This document shows positions 15,424 to 23,981 of a stretch of DNA of 64,000 nucleotides, piece after piece (the first letter of the stretch is position 1; the number at the start of each line of letters is the position of its first letter). The notes under the pieces are model-generated. The model did no database searches. It worked only from the letters and a program-made list of their open reading frames with translations, and had not been told where the DNA came from. The position numbers and the translations under genes are program-made. Source of the DNA: Mycolicibacterium malmesburyense (GTDB lineage: Bacteria; Actinomycetota; Actinomycetes; Mycobacteriales; Mycobacteriaceae); contig NZ_CVTB01000199.1 of assembly GCF_001050015.1 (NCBI RefSeq), positions 4,323 to 68,322 of the forward strand. Direction: 5' to 3'.

Positions 15424-16683
15424 TCAGACCGTCGCGGCCGGCTTGGGTTCGGGCATGGCTTCTTCGATGGCCGCACGCAGCTCGGCGGGGACCACGGAGT
15501 TGGTCGCGTCGTCCCAGTCGGCGTTGACGTTGCTGTGGTCGACCTTCTGCTGCTGAGCACGCCACCACATGTAGAAGGACAGGCCGATCAGCACGAGGAA
15601 GATGAACCCGTCGCCTGCAAGGTCCGAACCGGTGACAGCTTCGATACCGTGCGACAGCCAGAACGACAGCGCGCCAACGAGACCCGCGGCCGGCAGCGTG
15701 ATCAGCCACGCGACGGCCATCCGGCCCGCGACCGCCCAGCGGACCTCGGCCCCGGGCTTGCCGACACCGCTGCCGAGGATCGAGCCGGTGGCGACGTGGG
15801 TGGTCGACAGCGCCATACCCGCGGCGCTGGAGCTGAGAATGATTGCGGCCGACGAAGCTTCGGCGGCGAAGCCCTGCGGCGACTGGATCTCGACGAGGCC
15901 CTTGCCCAGCGTGCGGATGACCCGCCAGCCGCCGAGGTAGGTGCCCAGGCCGATCGCCACCGCGCAGCTGAGCACCACCCAGAACGGCAGGCCGTCCTCC
16001 TTGACGTCACCGGTCAGGTGGCCGGTGGTGATGAGCGCGAGCGCGATGACGCCCATCGTCTTCTGCGCGTCGTTGGTGCCGTGCGACAGCGCGACCAGCG
16101 AGGCGGTCGCGACCTGGCCCCAGCGGAAGCCCTCGCGGCGGCGCCGCTCGACCACGTTGCGGGTGATGCGGTAGACCAGCCAGGTGCCGCACCCGGCGAC
16201 CAGCCCGGCGATGACCGGCGCGGCGACGGCGGGGATGAGCACCTTCTGGCTGATGCCGCCCCAGTTGACGCCCGCCGCGCCCATCGCGGCCAGGCCCGCG
16301 CCGATGAGTCCTCCGAACAGCGCGTGCGACGAACTCGACGGGATACCGAACAGCCAGGTCAACAGGTTCCACAGGATGCCGCCGATGAGCCCGGCGAAGA
16401 TGATCGTCAGGCCGGTCGACGCGTCGATCGACGGCAGCAGCGCGCCGGTCGCGCCGTCCTGGAGCTTGAGCACCGAGGTGGTCACCGTGACGGCGACCTC
16501 GACGGAGAGGAACGCGCCGACGAGGTTGAGCACGCCGGCCAGCAGGACCGCGGTCTTGGGTTTGAGGGCACCGGTGGCGATCGAGGTCGCCATCGCATTG
16601 CCGGTGTCGTGAAAGCCGTTGGTGAAGTCGAAGGCCAGTGCGGTTGTGATCAACAGCACGAGGACGATCAACTCAGTGCTCAC
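15424..16683 (-). CDS. pitA: Low-affinity inorganic phosphate transporter PitA
   Basis: A 419-residue PiT-family permease with about ten membrane segments. The N-terminal family signature is FDFTNGFHDTGNAMATSIATGAL, and the second inverted-repeat signature is GTNDAQKTMGVIALAL. The protein carries metal-phosphate by proton symport in known members. The start is GTG at 16683. It heads a minus-strand set with the small membrane protein and a DUF3349 gene. Confidence 0.96.
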   Translation of the reverse strand: MSTELIVLVLLITTALAFDFTNGFHDTGNAMATSIATGALKPKTAVLLAGVLNLVGAFLSVEVAVTVTTSVLKLQDGATGALLPSIDASTGLTIIFAGLIGGILWNLLTWLFGIPSSSSHALFGGLIGAGLAAMGAAGVNWGGISQKVLIPAVAAPVIAGLVAGCGTWLVYRITRNVVERRRREGFRWGQVATASLVALSHGTNDAQKTMGVIALALITTGHLTGDVKEDGLPFWVVLSCAVAIGLGTYLGGWRVIRTLGKGLVEIQSPQGFAAEASSAAIILSSSAAGMALSTTHVATGSILGSGVGKPGAEVRWAVAGRMAVAWLITLPAAGLVGALSFWLSHGIEAVTGSDLAGDGFIFLVLIGLSFYMWWRAQQQKVDHSNVNADWDDATNSVVPAELRAAIEEAMPEPKPAATV

Positions 16684-16777
16684 GGCGCTAATTCTGGAGC
16701 CATAGAGGTCGTTTCACCTAATCTGCAACGCTCTTCGACGAGCATGTCATCTGGCATTTCGCCTTCTCGGGCAATGT

Positions 16778-16795
16778 GTTCATCCATTGTTCACC
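16778..16795 (+). promoter_or_regulatory. PHO-box-like direct repeat between pitA and menE operon
   Basis: GTTCATC-N4-GTTCACC is a pair of 7-base repeats with 11-base periodicity, as found in actinobacterial PhoP/RegX3 phosphate boxes. It lies 95 bp upstream of pitA and 110 bp upstream of DUF3349-menE. The orientation favours the rightward genes. Phosphate control is an inference from the motif. Confidence 0.5.
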
Positions 16796-16905
16796 CGCCG
16801 GCGGTCGAGCGTTTGCCGGCGGCGCCAAGCTCGTCTTATTCGGTCGCGCACTAGCATCATCCAATCGGGAGTGCGTAGACCCGATGCGACACGCGGGAGG
16901 GCACA

Positions 16906-17208
16906 GTGACGAAGTTTCTGGCCAAGATCGTCGCGTGGATCACAGCGGGTTATCCGGAGGGAGTGCCGGGTCCGGACCGGGTTCCGCTGTTCTCGTTGTT
17001 GCGCCGGCGCCTCACCGAGGACGAGGTGCGCACCGTGGCGATCGAGCTGAAACGCAGCGGCGAATTCGACGACGCCGACATCGGCGTGCTGATCTCCCAG
17101 ATCACCGATGCGCTGCCGACCGCCGAGGACGTCGAGCGCGTGCGCACGCGGCTGGCGGTGCGCGGATGGCCGCTCGACGATCCGCGCGACGCGGAGGGTG
17201 ACTCATAG
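16906..17208 (+). CDS. DUF3349 protein, copy 2
   Basis: A 100-residue paralogue of the gene at 14802 (WITAGYPEGVPGPDRVPLFSLLRRRLTEDEV, then LAVRGWPLDD). It corresponds to M. tuberculosis Rv0543c by position. The GTG at 16906 is preceded by GGGAGG. It is immediately upstream of menE, with about 14 bases between them, so it is probably co-transcribed with it. No known function. Confidence 0.87.
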   Translation: MTKFLAKIVAWITAGYPEGVPGPDRVPLFSLLRRRLTEDEVRTVAIELKRSGEFDDADIGVLISQITDALPTAEDVERVRTRLAVRGWPLDDPRDAEGDS

Positions 17209-17222
17209 CCGTCCTGCGCCCG

Positions 17223-18350
17223 GTGGCGGTCGGGTCCGGTGCCGCGGCGTTGTCGATCCTGCCCGTGGTGCGCGACATGGTGGCCGGCCGGGGCGCCGCA
17301 CTGCCGGTGCCCGCCGACGACGAGCGTGAATCATCGTTGTTGACAACGACTTTGCGGGCCGGTTTCGCGATCGATGATGATGTGGCGGTGGTGGTGCCGA
17401 CATCCGGCACCACTGGAGCCCCGAAGGGCGCGTTGTTGACGGCTGCCGCGCTGACGGCCGGCGCCGAGGCGACCCATCGCCGGCTCGGCGGACCGGGGAG
17501 CTGGCTGCTGGCGTTGGCGGCGCATCACATCGCCGGCCTTCAGGTGTTGGTTCGCAGCGTCGTCGCGGACACCACGCCGGTAGCGCTCGCGCCGACGTTC
17601 GAGCCGTCCGAACTGCCCTCCGCCATCGAGGCTTTGGGTTCGGGGCGACGCTATACGTCGCTGGTGGCCGTGCAGCTCGACAAGGTGTTGCGTGACGAGC
17701 GGGCCGCGGGCGCGTTGGCCACCCTGGACGCCGTCCTCATCGGCGGTGGCCCGATGCCGGCCGGGCTCGCCGAACGCGCTGCCGCGGCGGGCGTCTCGGT
17801 AGTGCGGACCTACGGGATGAGTGAGACCGCCGGCGGCTGTGTCTACGACGGTGTCCCGCTGGACGGGGTGCGGGTTCGCATCGTCGACGGCGGTCGAATC
17901 GTGTTGGGCGGGCCGACGATTGCGAAGGGTTACCGCAACCCGGCCGATCCCGATCCGTTCGCCGAGCCGGGGTGGTTCCGCACCGATGACGTGGGGGCGT
18001 TCGATGCCCGGGGACGCCTGACGGTGCTCGGCCGGGTCGACGATGCGATCAGCACCGGCGGGTTGACCGTGATGCCGCAGGTCGTCGAGTCCGCGCTGGC
18101 GACCCACGACGCGGTGGCCGAGTGCGCGGTGTTCGGTGTGCCCGACGAGCGGCTGGGTCAGCGGGTGGTCGCGGCCGTCGTGCTCACGGCCGGACGCGCC
18201 GCGCCGGCGCTCGCCGAGCTACGCGAGCACGTCGTCGGTTCCCTCGACGCCACCGCGGCGCCGCGCGAGTATCACGTCGTCGACGAACTGCCGCGGCGCG
18301 GCATCGGCAAGATCGACCGTCGGGCGTTGGCGGCCCGGTTCACGACCTAG
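17223..18350 (+). CDS. menE: o-succinylbenzoate-CoA ligase MenE
   Basis: A 375-residue, compact ANL-family ligase that activates o-succinylbenzoate for menaquinone synthesis, the step just before MenB. Motifs: VPTSGTTGAPKGALL near residue 59, RTYGMSETAGG near 196, WFRTDDVGAFD near 252, and GIGKIDRRAL at the C-terminus. The protein is much shorter than ordinary FadD enzymes, as expected for actinobacterial MenE. The first usable start in frame is GTG at 17223. Its 3' end overlaps the converging DUF3140 gene by 11 bases. Confidence 0.94.
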   Translation: MAVGSGAAALSILPVVRDMVAGRGAALPVPADDERESSLLTTTLRAGFAIDDDVAVVVPTSGTTGAPKGALLTAAALTAGAEATHRRLGGPGSWLLALAAHHIAGLQVLVRSVVADTTPVALAPTFEPSELPSAIEALGSGRRYTSLVAVQLDKVLRDERAAGALATLDAVLIGGGPMPAGLAERAAAAGVSVVRTYGMSETAGGCVYDGVPLDGVRVRIVDGGRIVLGGPTIAKGYRNPADPDPFAEPGWFRTDDVGAFDARGRLTVLGRVDDAISTGGLTVMPQVVESALATHDAVAECAVFGVPDERLGQRVVAAVVLTAGRAAPALAELREHVVGSLDATAAPREYHVVDELPRRGIGKIDRRALAARFTT

Positions 18351-18684
18351 CCGGCTTCAGGGGGTCGTGGCCGATCGTCATGAGCCGGTGCCGCCAATTC
18401 TCCTGGCCGGCGGTGGGCTCGAGATCGTCGCGGCGTTCGGCGTGAACGCGGTCGACGACCTTGCGCATCACGCGTTCGTCCTCGTCGGTGAGATCGACGG
18501 ACCGCTTCTGCAAGATCTCGAGCACAGCGCGACCGGTCTTGGTTCCGGACTGATCGGGCATCTCCTCGGAGTCCTCGGCGGCCGACCGGGTGCGCAGCCA
18601 GTCCAGCAGTTCGCGGGACGTCATGTTGACGACGCGGTGGAACTCGTCCCACAGCGCGGCGTCGACCTCGACATGGTGTGCCAT
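18340..18684 (-). CDS. DUF3140 protein
   Basis: A 114-residue helical protein matching the DUF3140 pattern (ALWDEFHRVVNMTSRELLDWLRT, TGRAVLEILQKRSVDLTDEDERVMRKVVDRVHAE). The ATG at 18684 has a GGAGG site eight bases upstream; an in-frame GTG at 18693 overlaps that site and is less likely. The family is linked to DNA-binding/Hu-like small proteins only loosely, and no function is known. Confidence 0.85.
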   Translation of the reverse strand: MAHHVEVDAALWDEFHRVVNMTSRELLDWLRTRSAAEDSEEMPDQSGTKTGRAVLEILQKRSVDLTDEDERVMRKVVDRVHAERRDDLEPTAGQENWRHRLMTIGHDPLKPARS

Positions 18685-18758
18685 TGCACTCACCTCCGCC
18701 CGGTCGGCTACCCGCCGCTCCGGCGGGTCAATCCATCGGGGGCGGGCATGATGGACCC

Positions 18759-19373
18759 ATGCGTTGCGAAGTCAGCACCGTCGACGAATTGCGTGCCATC
18801 GTCGGGCGCCCCGACCACTACGTCGCGAACAAGGTCAAGCACCGCCTGTCACCGGTGCAGCGTGACTGGCTCGCCCACTCGCCGCTGTGTTTCGTCGCGA
18901 CGACGGACGCGCACGGCCGCGTCGACGTCTCGCCGAAGGGCGATCCGCCCGGCTTCGTCCACGTCATCGACGACACCACGATCGCGATCCCCGAGCGGCC
19001 CGGTAACAAGCGCGTCGACGGCTATCTCAACGTGCTGCAGAACCCGCACGTCGGCACGCTGTTCCTGATCCCGGGTCGCGGGGACACGCTGCGTATCAAC
19101 GGAACGGCCAAGATCCTCTCGGACGCCGAGTATTTCGATGCCCTTGCGGTGAAGGACAGGCGGCCGATCCTCGCGCTGGAGATCGCCGTCGAGGAGGTGT
19201 TCTTCCACTGCGCCAGGGCTTTCCTGCGCTCGGACGTCTGGGATCCGTCGACGTGGAACCCCTCGGCGCTGCCGAGCGTCGCGCAACTGCTCAAGTCGAT
19301 CCGGCACGATTGGAGCGACGCCGAGCTCGAGGACTACTACAGCGAGGCCAAGACCCGCGAGCGCCTGTACTGA
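18759..19373 (+). CDS. Pyridoxamine 5'-phosphate oxidase-family FMN-binding protein
   Basis: A 204-residue split-barrel flavin-binding protein. Recognisable parts are WLAHSPLCFVATTDAHGRVDVSPKGDPPGFVHVIDDTTIAIPERPGNKRVDGYLNVLQNPHVGTLFLIPG, the FMN-site pattern of the PNPOx-like pyridoxamine oxidase group. The ATG at 18759 is the first in frame after the divergent DUF3140 gene. Likely a flavin- or F420-dependent reductase with unknown substrate. Confidence 0.85.
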   Translation: MRCEVSTVDELRAIVGRPDHYVANKVKHRLSPVQRDWLAHSPLCFVATTDAHGRVDVSPKGDPPGFVHVIDDTTIAIPERPGNKRVDGYLNVLQNPHVGTLFLIPGRGDTLRINGTAKILSDAEYFDALAVKDRRPILALEIAVEEVFFHCARAFLRSDVWDPSTWNPSALPSVAQLLKSIRHDWSDAELEDYYSEAKTRERLY

Positions 19374-19376
19374 ATA

Positions 19377-19437
19377 CGCGAAACTGTATTCCGGCAGCGA
19401 AATGTCGAGAGCGGGCCTGCTGGAATACAGTTTCGCG
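19377..19437. repeat. Long-stem hairpin after the FMN-binding gene
   Basis: Arms of 21 bases (19377-19397 and 19417-19437) pair at 20 of 21 positions with one G-T wobble, around a 19-base loop. It starts three bases after the stop of the upstream gene. The architecture matches the other gene-end hairpins in the window. Likely terminator. Confidence 0.65.
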
Positions 19438-19539
19438 GCTCAGATCTGTCGATGCCGCCGTCGACGGGGATGTCGGTGAACTCCGTGTCACCGGGCGATC
19501 CGCGCTCATCGGGGGTCACCGTACGGCCGGCTCGGCGAA

Positions 19540-19545
19540 TAGGGT
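19540..19545 (+). promoter_or_regulatory. -10 element, leaderless promoter
   Basis: TAGGGT is followed by six bases and the ATG at 19552. This implies a leaderless transcript for the membrane-protein gene. Confidence 0.5.
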
Positions 19546-19551
19546 GACGGA

Positions 19552-20907
19552 ATGCGGACCAGTCGCAAAGAGATCGTGGCGGTTGCCGTCGGTGTGCTGC
19601 TGGTGGTCGCCGCGTTCGTCGTGCCGCACCTGCACCTGGGCATCGTCACGCCGCTGATCAACGCGACGCCCGCGCGCATTCGCCAGTTCGCCGACACCGC
19701 GCCGATCTTCGGGTGGTGGAACGCGCACATGGGGTGGGGCACGGTGCCCGCGATCCTCATCGGCGGGGCGGCGGTGTGGTGGGGGCCGACGATCGCTCAG
19801 CGGCTGGCGTGGCGCGCGCTGCCCTGGGCGACGTGGGCGACGGCGTGCGCGTGGGCGTTCTCGCTGGCGATGATCGATGGCTGGCAGCGCGGTTTCGCTG
19901 GGCGGCTGACCGCCCGCCACGAATACCTGCGTCAGGTGCCGACCGTCGACGACATTCCGCACGCTCTGCGGACATTCTCCGCCAGAATCCTTGACTATCA
20001 ACCGGATTCGTGGATCACCCACGTTTCCGGGCATCCCCCCGGCGCGCTGCTGACCTTCGTATGGCTCGACCGCGTCGGGCTCGGCGGCGGCGCGTGGGCG
20101 GGGCTGCTGTGCCTGCTGGTGGGTTCCAGCGCGGCGGCGGCCATCGTGGTCGCGGTGCGGGCGCTGGCGGGAGAGGCGACCGCGCGGTTGGCGGCGCCGT
20201 TCGTCGCCGTGGCGCCGACCGCGATCTGGATCGCGGTGTCGGCCGACGGCTACTTCGCGGGGGTGGCGGCATGGGGAATCGCGTTGCTCGCGATGGCCGT
20301 TGGCGGCACGGCGCGCTGGCCGTACCTCGCCGCGGCGGGCGCCGGTTTGTTGTTGGGGTGGGGCCTGTACCTCAACTACGGCCTGGGCCTGATGGCGTTG
20401 CCCGCGCTGACGGTGTTGCTGTGCTCGCCGGAGTGGCGCGCGGCGATCCGTGCGGCGCTGCCGGCGGCCGCCGTCGTGGTCGCGGTGGTGGCGCTGTTCG
20501 CGGTGCTGGGGTTCTGGTGGTTCGACGGCTATCACCTGGTGCAGGAACGCTACTGGCAGGGCATCGCCAACGATCGGCCGTTCCAATACTGGGGTTGGGC
20601 GAACCTGGCGTCGGTGGTGTGTGCGATCGGGCTCGGCAGTGTGGCCGGCCTGGGACGGGTCTTCGACCTCGGGGCCATCCGGCGGCGGCCCGGGCTTCCC
20701 ATGCTCCTTGTGGGCGCGCTGCTGGCGATTGTGTTCGCCGACCTGTCGATGCTGAGCAAGGCCGAGACCGAACGTATCTGGCTGCCCTTCACGGTCTGGT
20801 TGACCGCAGCGGGCGCGCTGTTACCGGCGCGATCGCACCGCTGGTGGCTGGGCGCCAACGTGGTGGGCGCCCTGCTGCTCAACCATCTGATTCTGACGAA
20901 TTGGTAA
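19552..20907 (+). CDS. Polytopic membrane protein (Rv0541c-like)
   Basis: A 451-residue protein with about ten hydrophobic segments spread over its length and short hydrophilic loops. The loop between the first segments contains RHEYLRQVPTVDD and SGHPPGALLTFVWLDR, reminiscent of GT-C-type membrane glycosyltransferases, but no clear acidic catalytic motif is evident. It corresponds in position to M. tuberculosis Rv0541c. It may act on lipid-linked sugars, as inferred from nearby GT2 and molybdopterin genes. Confidence 0.8.
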   Translation: MRTSRKEIVAVAVGVLLVVAAFVVPHLHLGIVTPLINATPARIRQFADTAPIFGWWNAHMGWGTVPAILIGGAAVWWGPTIAQRLAWRALPWATWATACAWAFSLAMIDGWQRGFAGRLTARHEYLRQVPTVDDIPHALRTFSARILDYQPDSWITHVSGHPPGALLTFVWLDRVGLGGGAWAGLLCLLVGSSAAAAIVVAVRALAGEATARLAAPFVAVAPTAIWIAVSADGYFAGVAAWGIALLAMAVGGTARWPYLAAAGAGLLLGWGLYLNYGLGLMALPALTVLLCSPEWRAAIRAALPAAAVVVAVVALFAVLGFWWFDGYHLVQERYWQGIANDRPFQYWGWANLASVVCAIGLGSVAGLGRVFDLGAIRRRPGLPMLLVGALLAIVFADLSMLSKAETERIWLPFTVWLTAAGALLPARSHRWWLGANVVGALLLNHLILTNW

Positions 20908-20937
20908 CGGTCGCGGGTCAAACGCACACCCAAGGGT

Positions 20938-22224
20938 GTGGAACTGGACCCTGGAAACATGGAACCCGGCGACCGGCCGCCGTGGCAGCTCATCCGGTGG
21001 CGTAGTCCGCTGCGCGGGCCGTGGCTGACGTCGGTGTTCGGCTCGGTGCTTCTGATCGGACTGCCGGTGGTGATCCTCACCGGCCTGCTGTCCTACATCG
21101 CCTACGGCCCACAGTTCGGCCAGGCCATTCCGGGGGACGTGGGCTGGCTCAAGCTTCCGACCTTCGACTGGCCCACCGACCCGTCGTGGCTGTACCGGCT
21201 GACGCAGGGCGTGCACGTCGGGTTGGGCCTGGTGCTCATACCGGTGGTGATCGCGAAGCTGTGGTCGGTGATTCCCCGGCTCTTCGAATGGCCGCCCTCG
21301 CGCTCGGTTGCCCAACTGCTCGAACGGGTTTCGTTGCTGATGCTGGTCGGCGGGGTCTTGTTCGAGATCATCACCGGCGTGCTCAACATCCAGTACGACT
21401 ACATCTTCGGCTTCAGCTTCTACACCGCGCACTACTTCGGGGCGTGGGTGTTCATCGCCGGATTCGTCGTGCACGTCGCGATCAAACTTCCGCGGCTGCG
21501 GGAGGGTTTGCGGTCACGGTCGATGCGTGCGGTGTTGCGCACGTCGCGCGAGGACACCGTCGCCGACCCGTACGAGCCCGACGGATTGGCGCCCGACGAT
21601 CCCGATCCTGCGACGATGAGCCGCCGCGGTGCGCTGGCACTAGTTGGCGGTGGGGCGGCGTTGGTGGCCGTGCTCACTGCCGGGCAGGCGATCGGCGGCT
21701 GGACCAGGCATGCCGCGCTGCTGCTGCCCCGCGGACGGGCCCCTGGGGACGGCCCGAACGACTTCCAGGTCAACAGGACCGCCGCCACGGCCCGCATCAC
21801 GCCGGACCTCACCGGCGAGCGCTGGCGGCTCACCCTGACCGGCGGGCCGTCGCCGGTGGTGCTCGACCGTGCCGCGCTGACCGCGATGGATCAGCACACC
21901 GCCCGCCTGCCGATCGCCTGCGTCGAAGGTTGGTCGACCACCGAGACCTGGACCGGTGTGCCGCTGCGCGACCTCGCCCGGTTGGCCGGTGTGGCGTCGC
22001 CGGCGTCGGCATTCGTCCGGTCGGTAGAACGGCGGGGCGCCTTCAATCGCGCGACGCTGCAACGCAATCAGGTCCTGCACCCGGATGCGCTCCTGGCGCT
22101 GAAGGTCAACGGCGTCGACCTGTCCCCCGATCACGGCTTCCCGGCAAGGATCATCGTGCCCGCGCTGCCGGGTGTGCACAACACGAAATGGGTGGGCGCG
22201 ATCGACTTCCGGGCGGGAGACTGA
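20938..22224 (+). CDS. Membrane-anchored molybdopterin-dependent oxidoreductase
   Basis: A 428-residue protein. The N-terminal half has about four cytochrome-b561-like membrane segments with conserved His. A fifth segment near residue 225 starts SRRGALALVGGG, a twin-arginine-like anchor. The C-terminal 140 residues form a sulfite-oxidase-type molybdopterin domain, with the likely Mo-ligand Cys in PIACVEGWSTTETWTG near residue 328 and GFPARIIVPALPGVHNTKWV at the end. The fusion of b-haem membrane part and Mo domain suggests periplasmic redox coupled to the quinone pool. GTG at 20938 or ATG at 20959 could be the start. Confidence 0.85.
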   Translation: MELDPGNMEPGDRPPWQLIRWRSPLRGPWLTSVFGSVLLIGLPVVILTGLLSYIAYGPQFGQAIPGDVGWLKLPTFDWPTDPSWLYRLTQGVHVGLGLVLIPVVIAKLWSVIPRLFEWPPSRSVAQLLERVSLLMLVGGVLFEIITGVLNIQYDYIFGFSFYTAHYFGAWVFIAGFVVHVAIKLPRLREGLRSRSMRAVLRTSREDTVADPYEPDGLAPDDPDPATMSRRGALALVGGGAALVAVLTAGQAIGGWTRHAALLLPRGRAPGDGPNDFQVNRTAATARITPDLTGERWRLTLTGGPSPVVLDRAALTAMDQHTARLPIACVEGWSTTETWTGVPLRDLARLAGVASPASAFVRSVERRGAFNRATLQRNQVLHPDALLALKVNGVDLSPDHGFPARIIVPALPGVHNTKWVGAIDFRAGD

Positions 22225-22225
22225 C

Positions 22226-22693
22226 ATGCGCCGGTTCCGTGCCGTCTACGGGTCGCATCCGCTGCACCTGCTCACGCTGCTGGCCGGATTCGCGCTCTTC
22301 GGTTACGTGCTGGCCACGCTGACGCCGGCCGCGCTGTGGAACAACCGGACCTGGTGGCAGTCGATTCTGGTGTGGTTCGCCGCGGCGATCGTCGCCCATG
22401 ATCTCGTGCTGTTCCCGCTCTACGCGCTGGCCGACCGGATCCTGCTGCGGGGCACGCGTATTCCCCGGCTCCGGGTGCCGCTGGTGAACTACCTGCGGGT
22501 ACCCGCGCTCGGCGCGGCGCTGACGCTGCTGCTGTTCCTCCCCGGCATCGCCAGACAAGGCGCGCCGACCGTGCTGGCCGCGACGGGCCAGACGCAGGAC
22601 CCGTTCCTCGGCCGATGGCTGCTGTTGACGGCCGCGATGTTCGGCGTCAGCGCGATCCTCTATGTCGCGCGGTTGGCGACAACCAGACGCTAA
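22226..22693 (+). CDS. Small membrane protein
   Basis: A 155-residue protein with four hydrophobic segments. It starts one base after the molybdopterin oxidoreductase gene, so it is probably co-transcribed and may be its membrane partner. I do not recognise a family. Its stop overlaps the stop of the converging methyltransferase. Confidence 0.75.
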   Translation: MRRFRAVYGSHPLHLLTLLAGFALFGYVLATLTPAALWNNRTWWQSILVWFAAAIVAHDLVLFPLYALADRILLRGTRIPRLRVPLVNYLRVPALGAALTLLLFLPGIARQGAPTVLAATGQTQDPFLGRWLLLTAAMFGVSAILYVARLATTRR

Positions 22694-23319
22694 GCCAACG
22701 TCAGGCTGGCGACCACGCGGTCGCCGATCGGATGGACGCGGGTCACCGCCAGCCCGGCGTGCTCGGCGACCTCGGCGGCGCAGTCGATGCCCACCGATGC
22801 CCAGGGAAACCACGGGCCGACCGTGCGGGACGACTCGAGCCGCACCCAGCGGTTGCGGACGCCCTGTGTGAGACTGTCGAATTCGGCGATGCACCGGCCG
22901 CCACGGCGCAACAACTCGGCCGCCCGGTGCAGCATCCGGAACGGGTCGCCGCCGAGCCCGACGTTGCCGTCGGCCAGCAGCACGGTCTGCCACCGCCCGG
23001 TGGCAGGCAGCTGACCGAACACGTCGCGGCGCAGCACCGGTGCCCCGTTGCGGCGCGCGAGCCCGACCGCGGTCGCCGACTGGTCGACGCCGAGCGCGGG
23101 CACCCCGCGGCGGATCAACTCGATCACCAAACGCCCTGGGCCGCAGCCCAAATCGATCGTCGGACCCTCGCACAGCTCGACGACGGTCCGATCGAACCGG
23201 CAATCGGCATGCGCGCCGCCGATCCACCGGTGCACGGGGAGGGCCTGCACCTCACCGTCATCGCCGCGCAGCCAACACCGTTCGCCGTCGAGCGCGCAGT
23301 CGTAGAGATTGCCCAGCAT
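22690..23319 (-). CDS. Class I SAM-dependent methyltransferase
   Basis: A 209-residue methyltransferase with motif I TIDLGCGPGRLVIELIRRG, followed by ALGVDQSATAVGLARRNGA. Motif IV region QTVLLADGNVGLGGDP and post-motif RRGGRCIAEFD also fit. The ATG at 23319 overlaps the stop of the DUF2064 gene (ATGA), so three genes are coupled: GT2, DUF2064 glycosyltransferase, methyltransferase. A shared role in making a methylated glycolipid or polyprenyl sugar is likely but unproven. Confidence 0.85.
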   Translation of the reverse strand: MLGNLYDCALDGERCWLRGDDGEVQALPVHRWIGGAHADCRFDRTVVELCEGPTIDLGCGPGRLVIELIRRGVPALGVDQSATAVGLARRNGAPVLRRDVFGQLPATGRWQTVLLADGNVGLGGDPFRMLHRAAELLRRGGRCIAEFDSLTQGVRNRWVRLESSRTVGPWFPWASVGIDCAAEVAEHAGLAVTRVHPIGDRVVASLTLA

Positions 23320-23981
23320 CAGGCCAGCACCGCCTCGGCCGCCAGGGCGAACCGGCTGCCCGATGCGCACGTCCGACGGACCGCGTCGAGGTCGTCAACG
23401 GTGTCGAAGTCGGCGAGCTGATCGAGCGGCTCGACGTGAATACCGGTGCCGCGCAACGCGCTCAGGGTGAGAGCGCCGGTGTCGGATCGCGACATCGGCA
23501 CCGTCCGCAGGCAGTCGGCCATCGACGGCCGCGAAACACCCAACACCCACCACCCACCGTCGGCGGCGGGGCCGAGCACCGCGTCGGTTCCCAGCAGCGT
23601 TCGGCCGCACGCGGCGAGCAGATCGGCGGTCACCTGCGGGGTGTCCATGCCGATCTGGAGCACCGGTGTGCCGGTGAAGGCGTCGGCGTGCGCATTCGCC
23701 AAACGCTCGGCGAAGTCGCAACCGCGTTGCGGGACCACGTTGAAACCCTGGAGACGGCCGGCAATTTCATCCCCCCGGCTCGCGCGGCCCAACTCTCCGG
23801 TCATCGCGACCACCCTGTGCTGGACCGGTGCGGCGGTCACCGCATCGAGGGTGTCGAGCAGCGCGGCGGCGGCGAGTCCGGCCGCGGCGCCGTCGCCGAT
23901 CGACGCGGCCAGCCGCGTCTTCGCCAACCCCGGCACCGGCGCCTTGGCGACCACCAGGACCGTCACCGCGAGCGCCGTCAC
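23319..23981 (-). CDS. DUF2064-family (TIGR04282-like) glycosyltransferase
   Basis: A 220-residue nucleotide-diphospho-sugar-transferase-fold protein. It begins VLVVAKAPVPGLAKTRLA, the loop that binds the nucleotide in this family. It continues with LQIGMDTPQVTADLL and ADGGWWVLG, the conserved metal- and sugar-site motifs. Length is normal. It overlaps both neighbours by four bases. The family is poorly characterised. Confidence 0.85.
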   Translation of the reverse strand: MTALAVTVLVVAKAPVPGLAKTRLAASIGDGAAAGLAAAALLDTLDAVTAAPVQHRVVAMTGELGRASRGDEIAGRLQGFNVVPQRGCDFAERLANAHADAFTGTPVLQIGMDTPQVTADLLAACGRTLLGTDAVLGPAADGGWWVLGVSRPSMADCLRTVPMSRSDTGALTLSALRGTGIHVEPLDQLADFDTVDDLDAVRRTCASGSRFALAAEAVLA

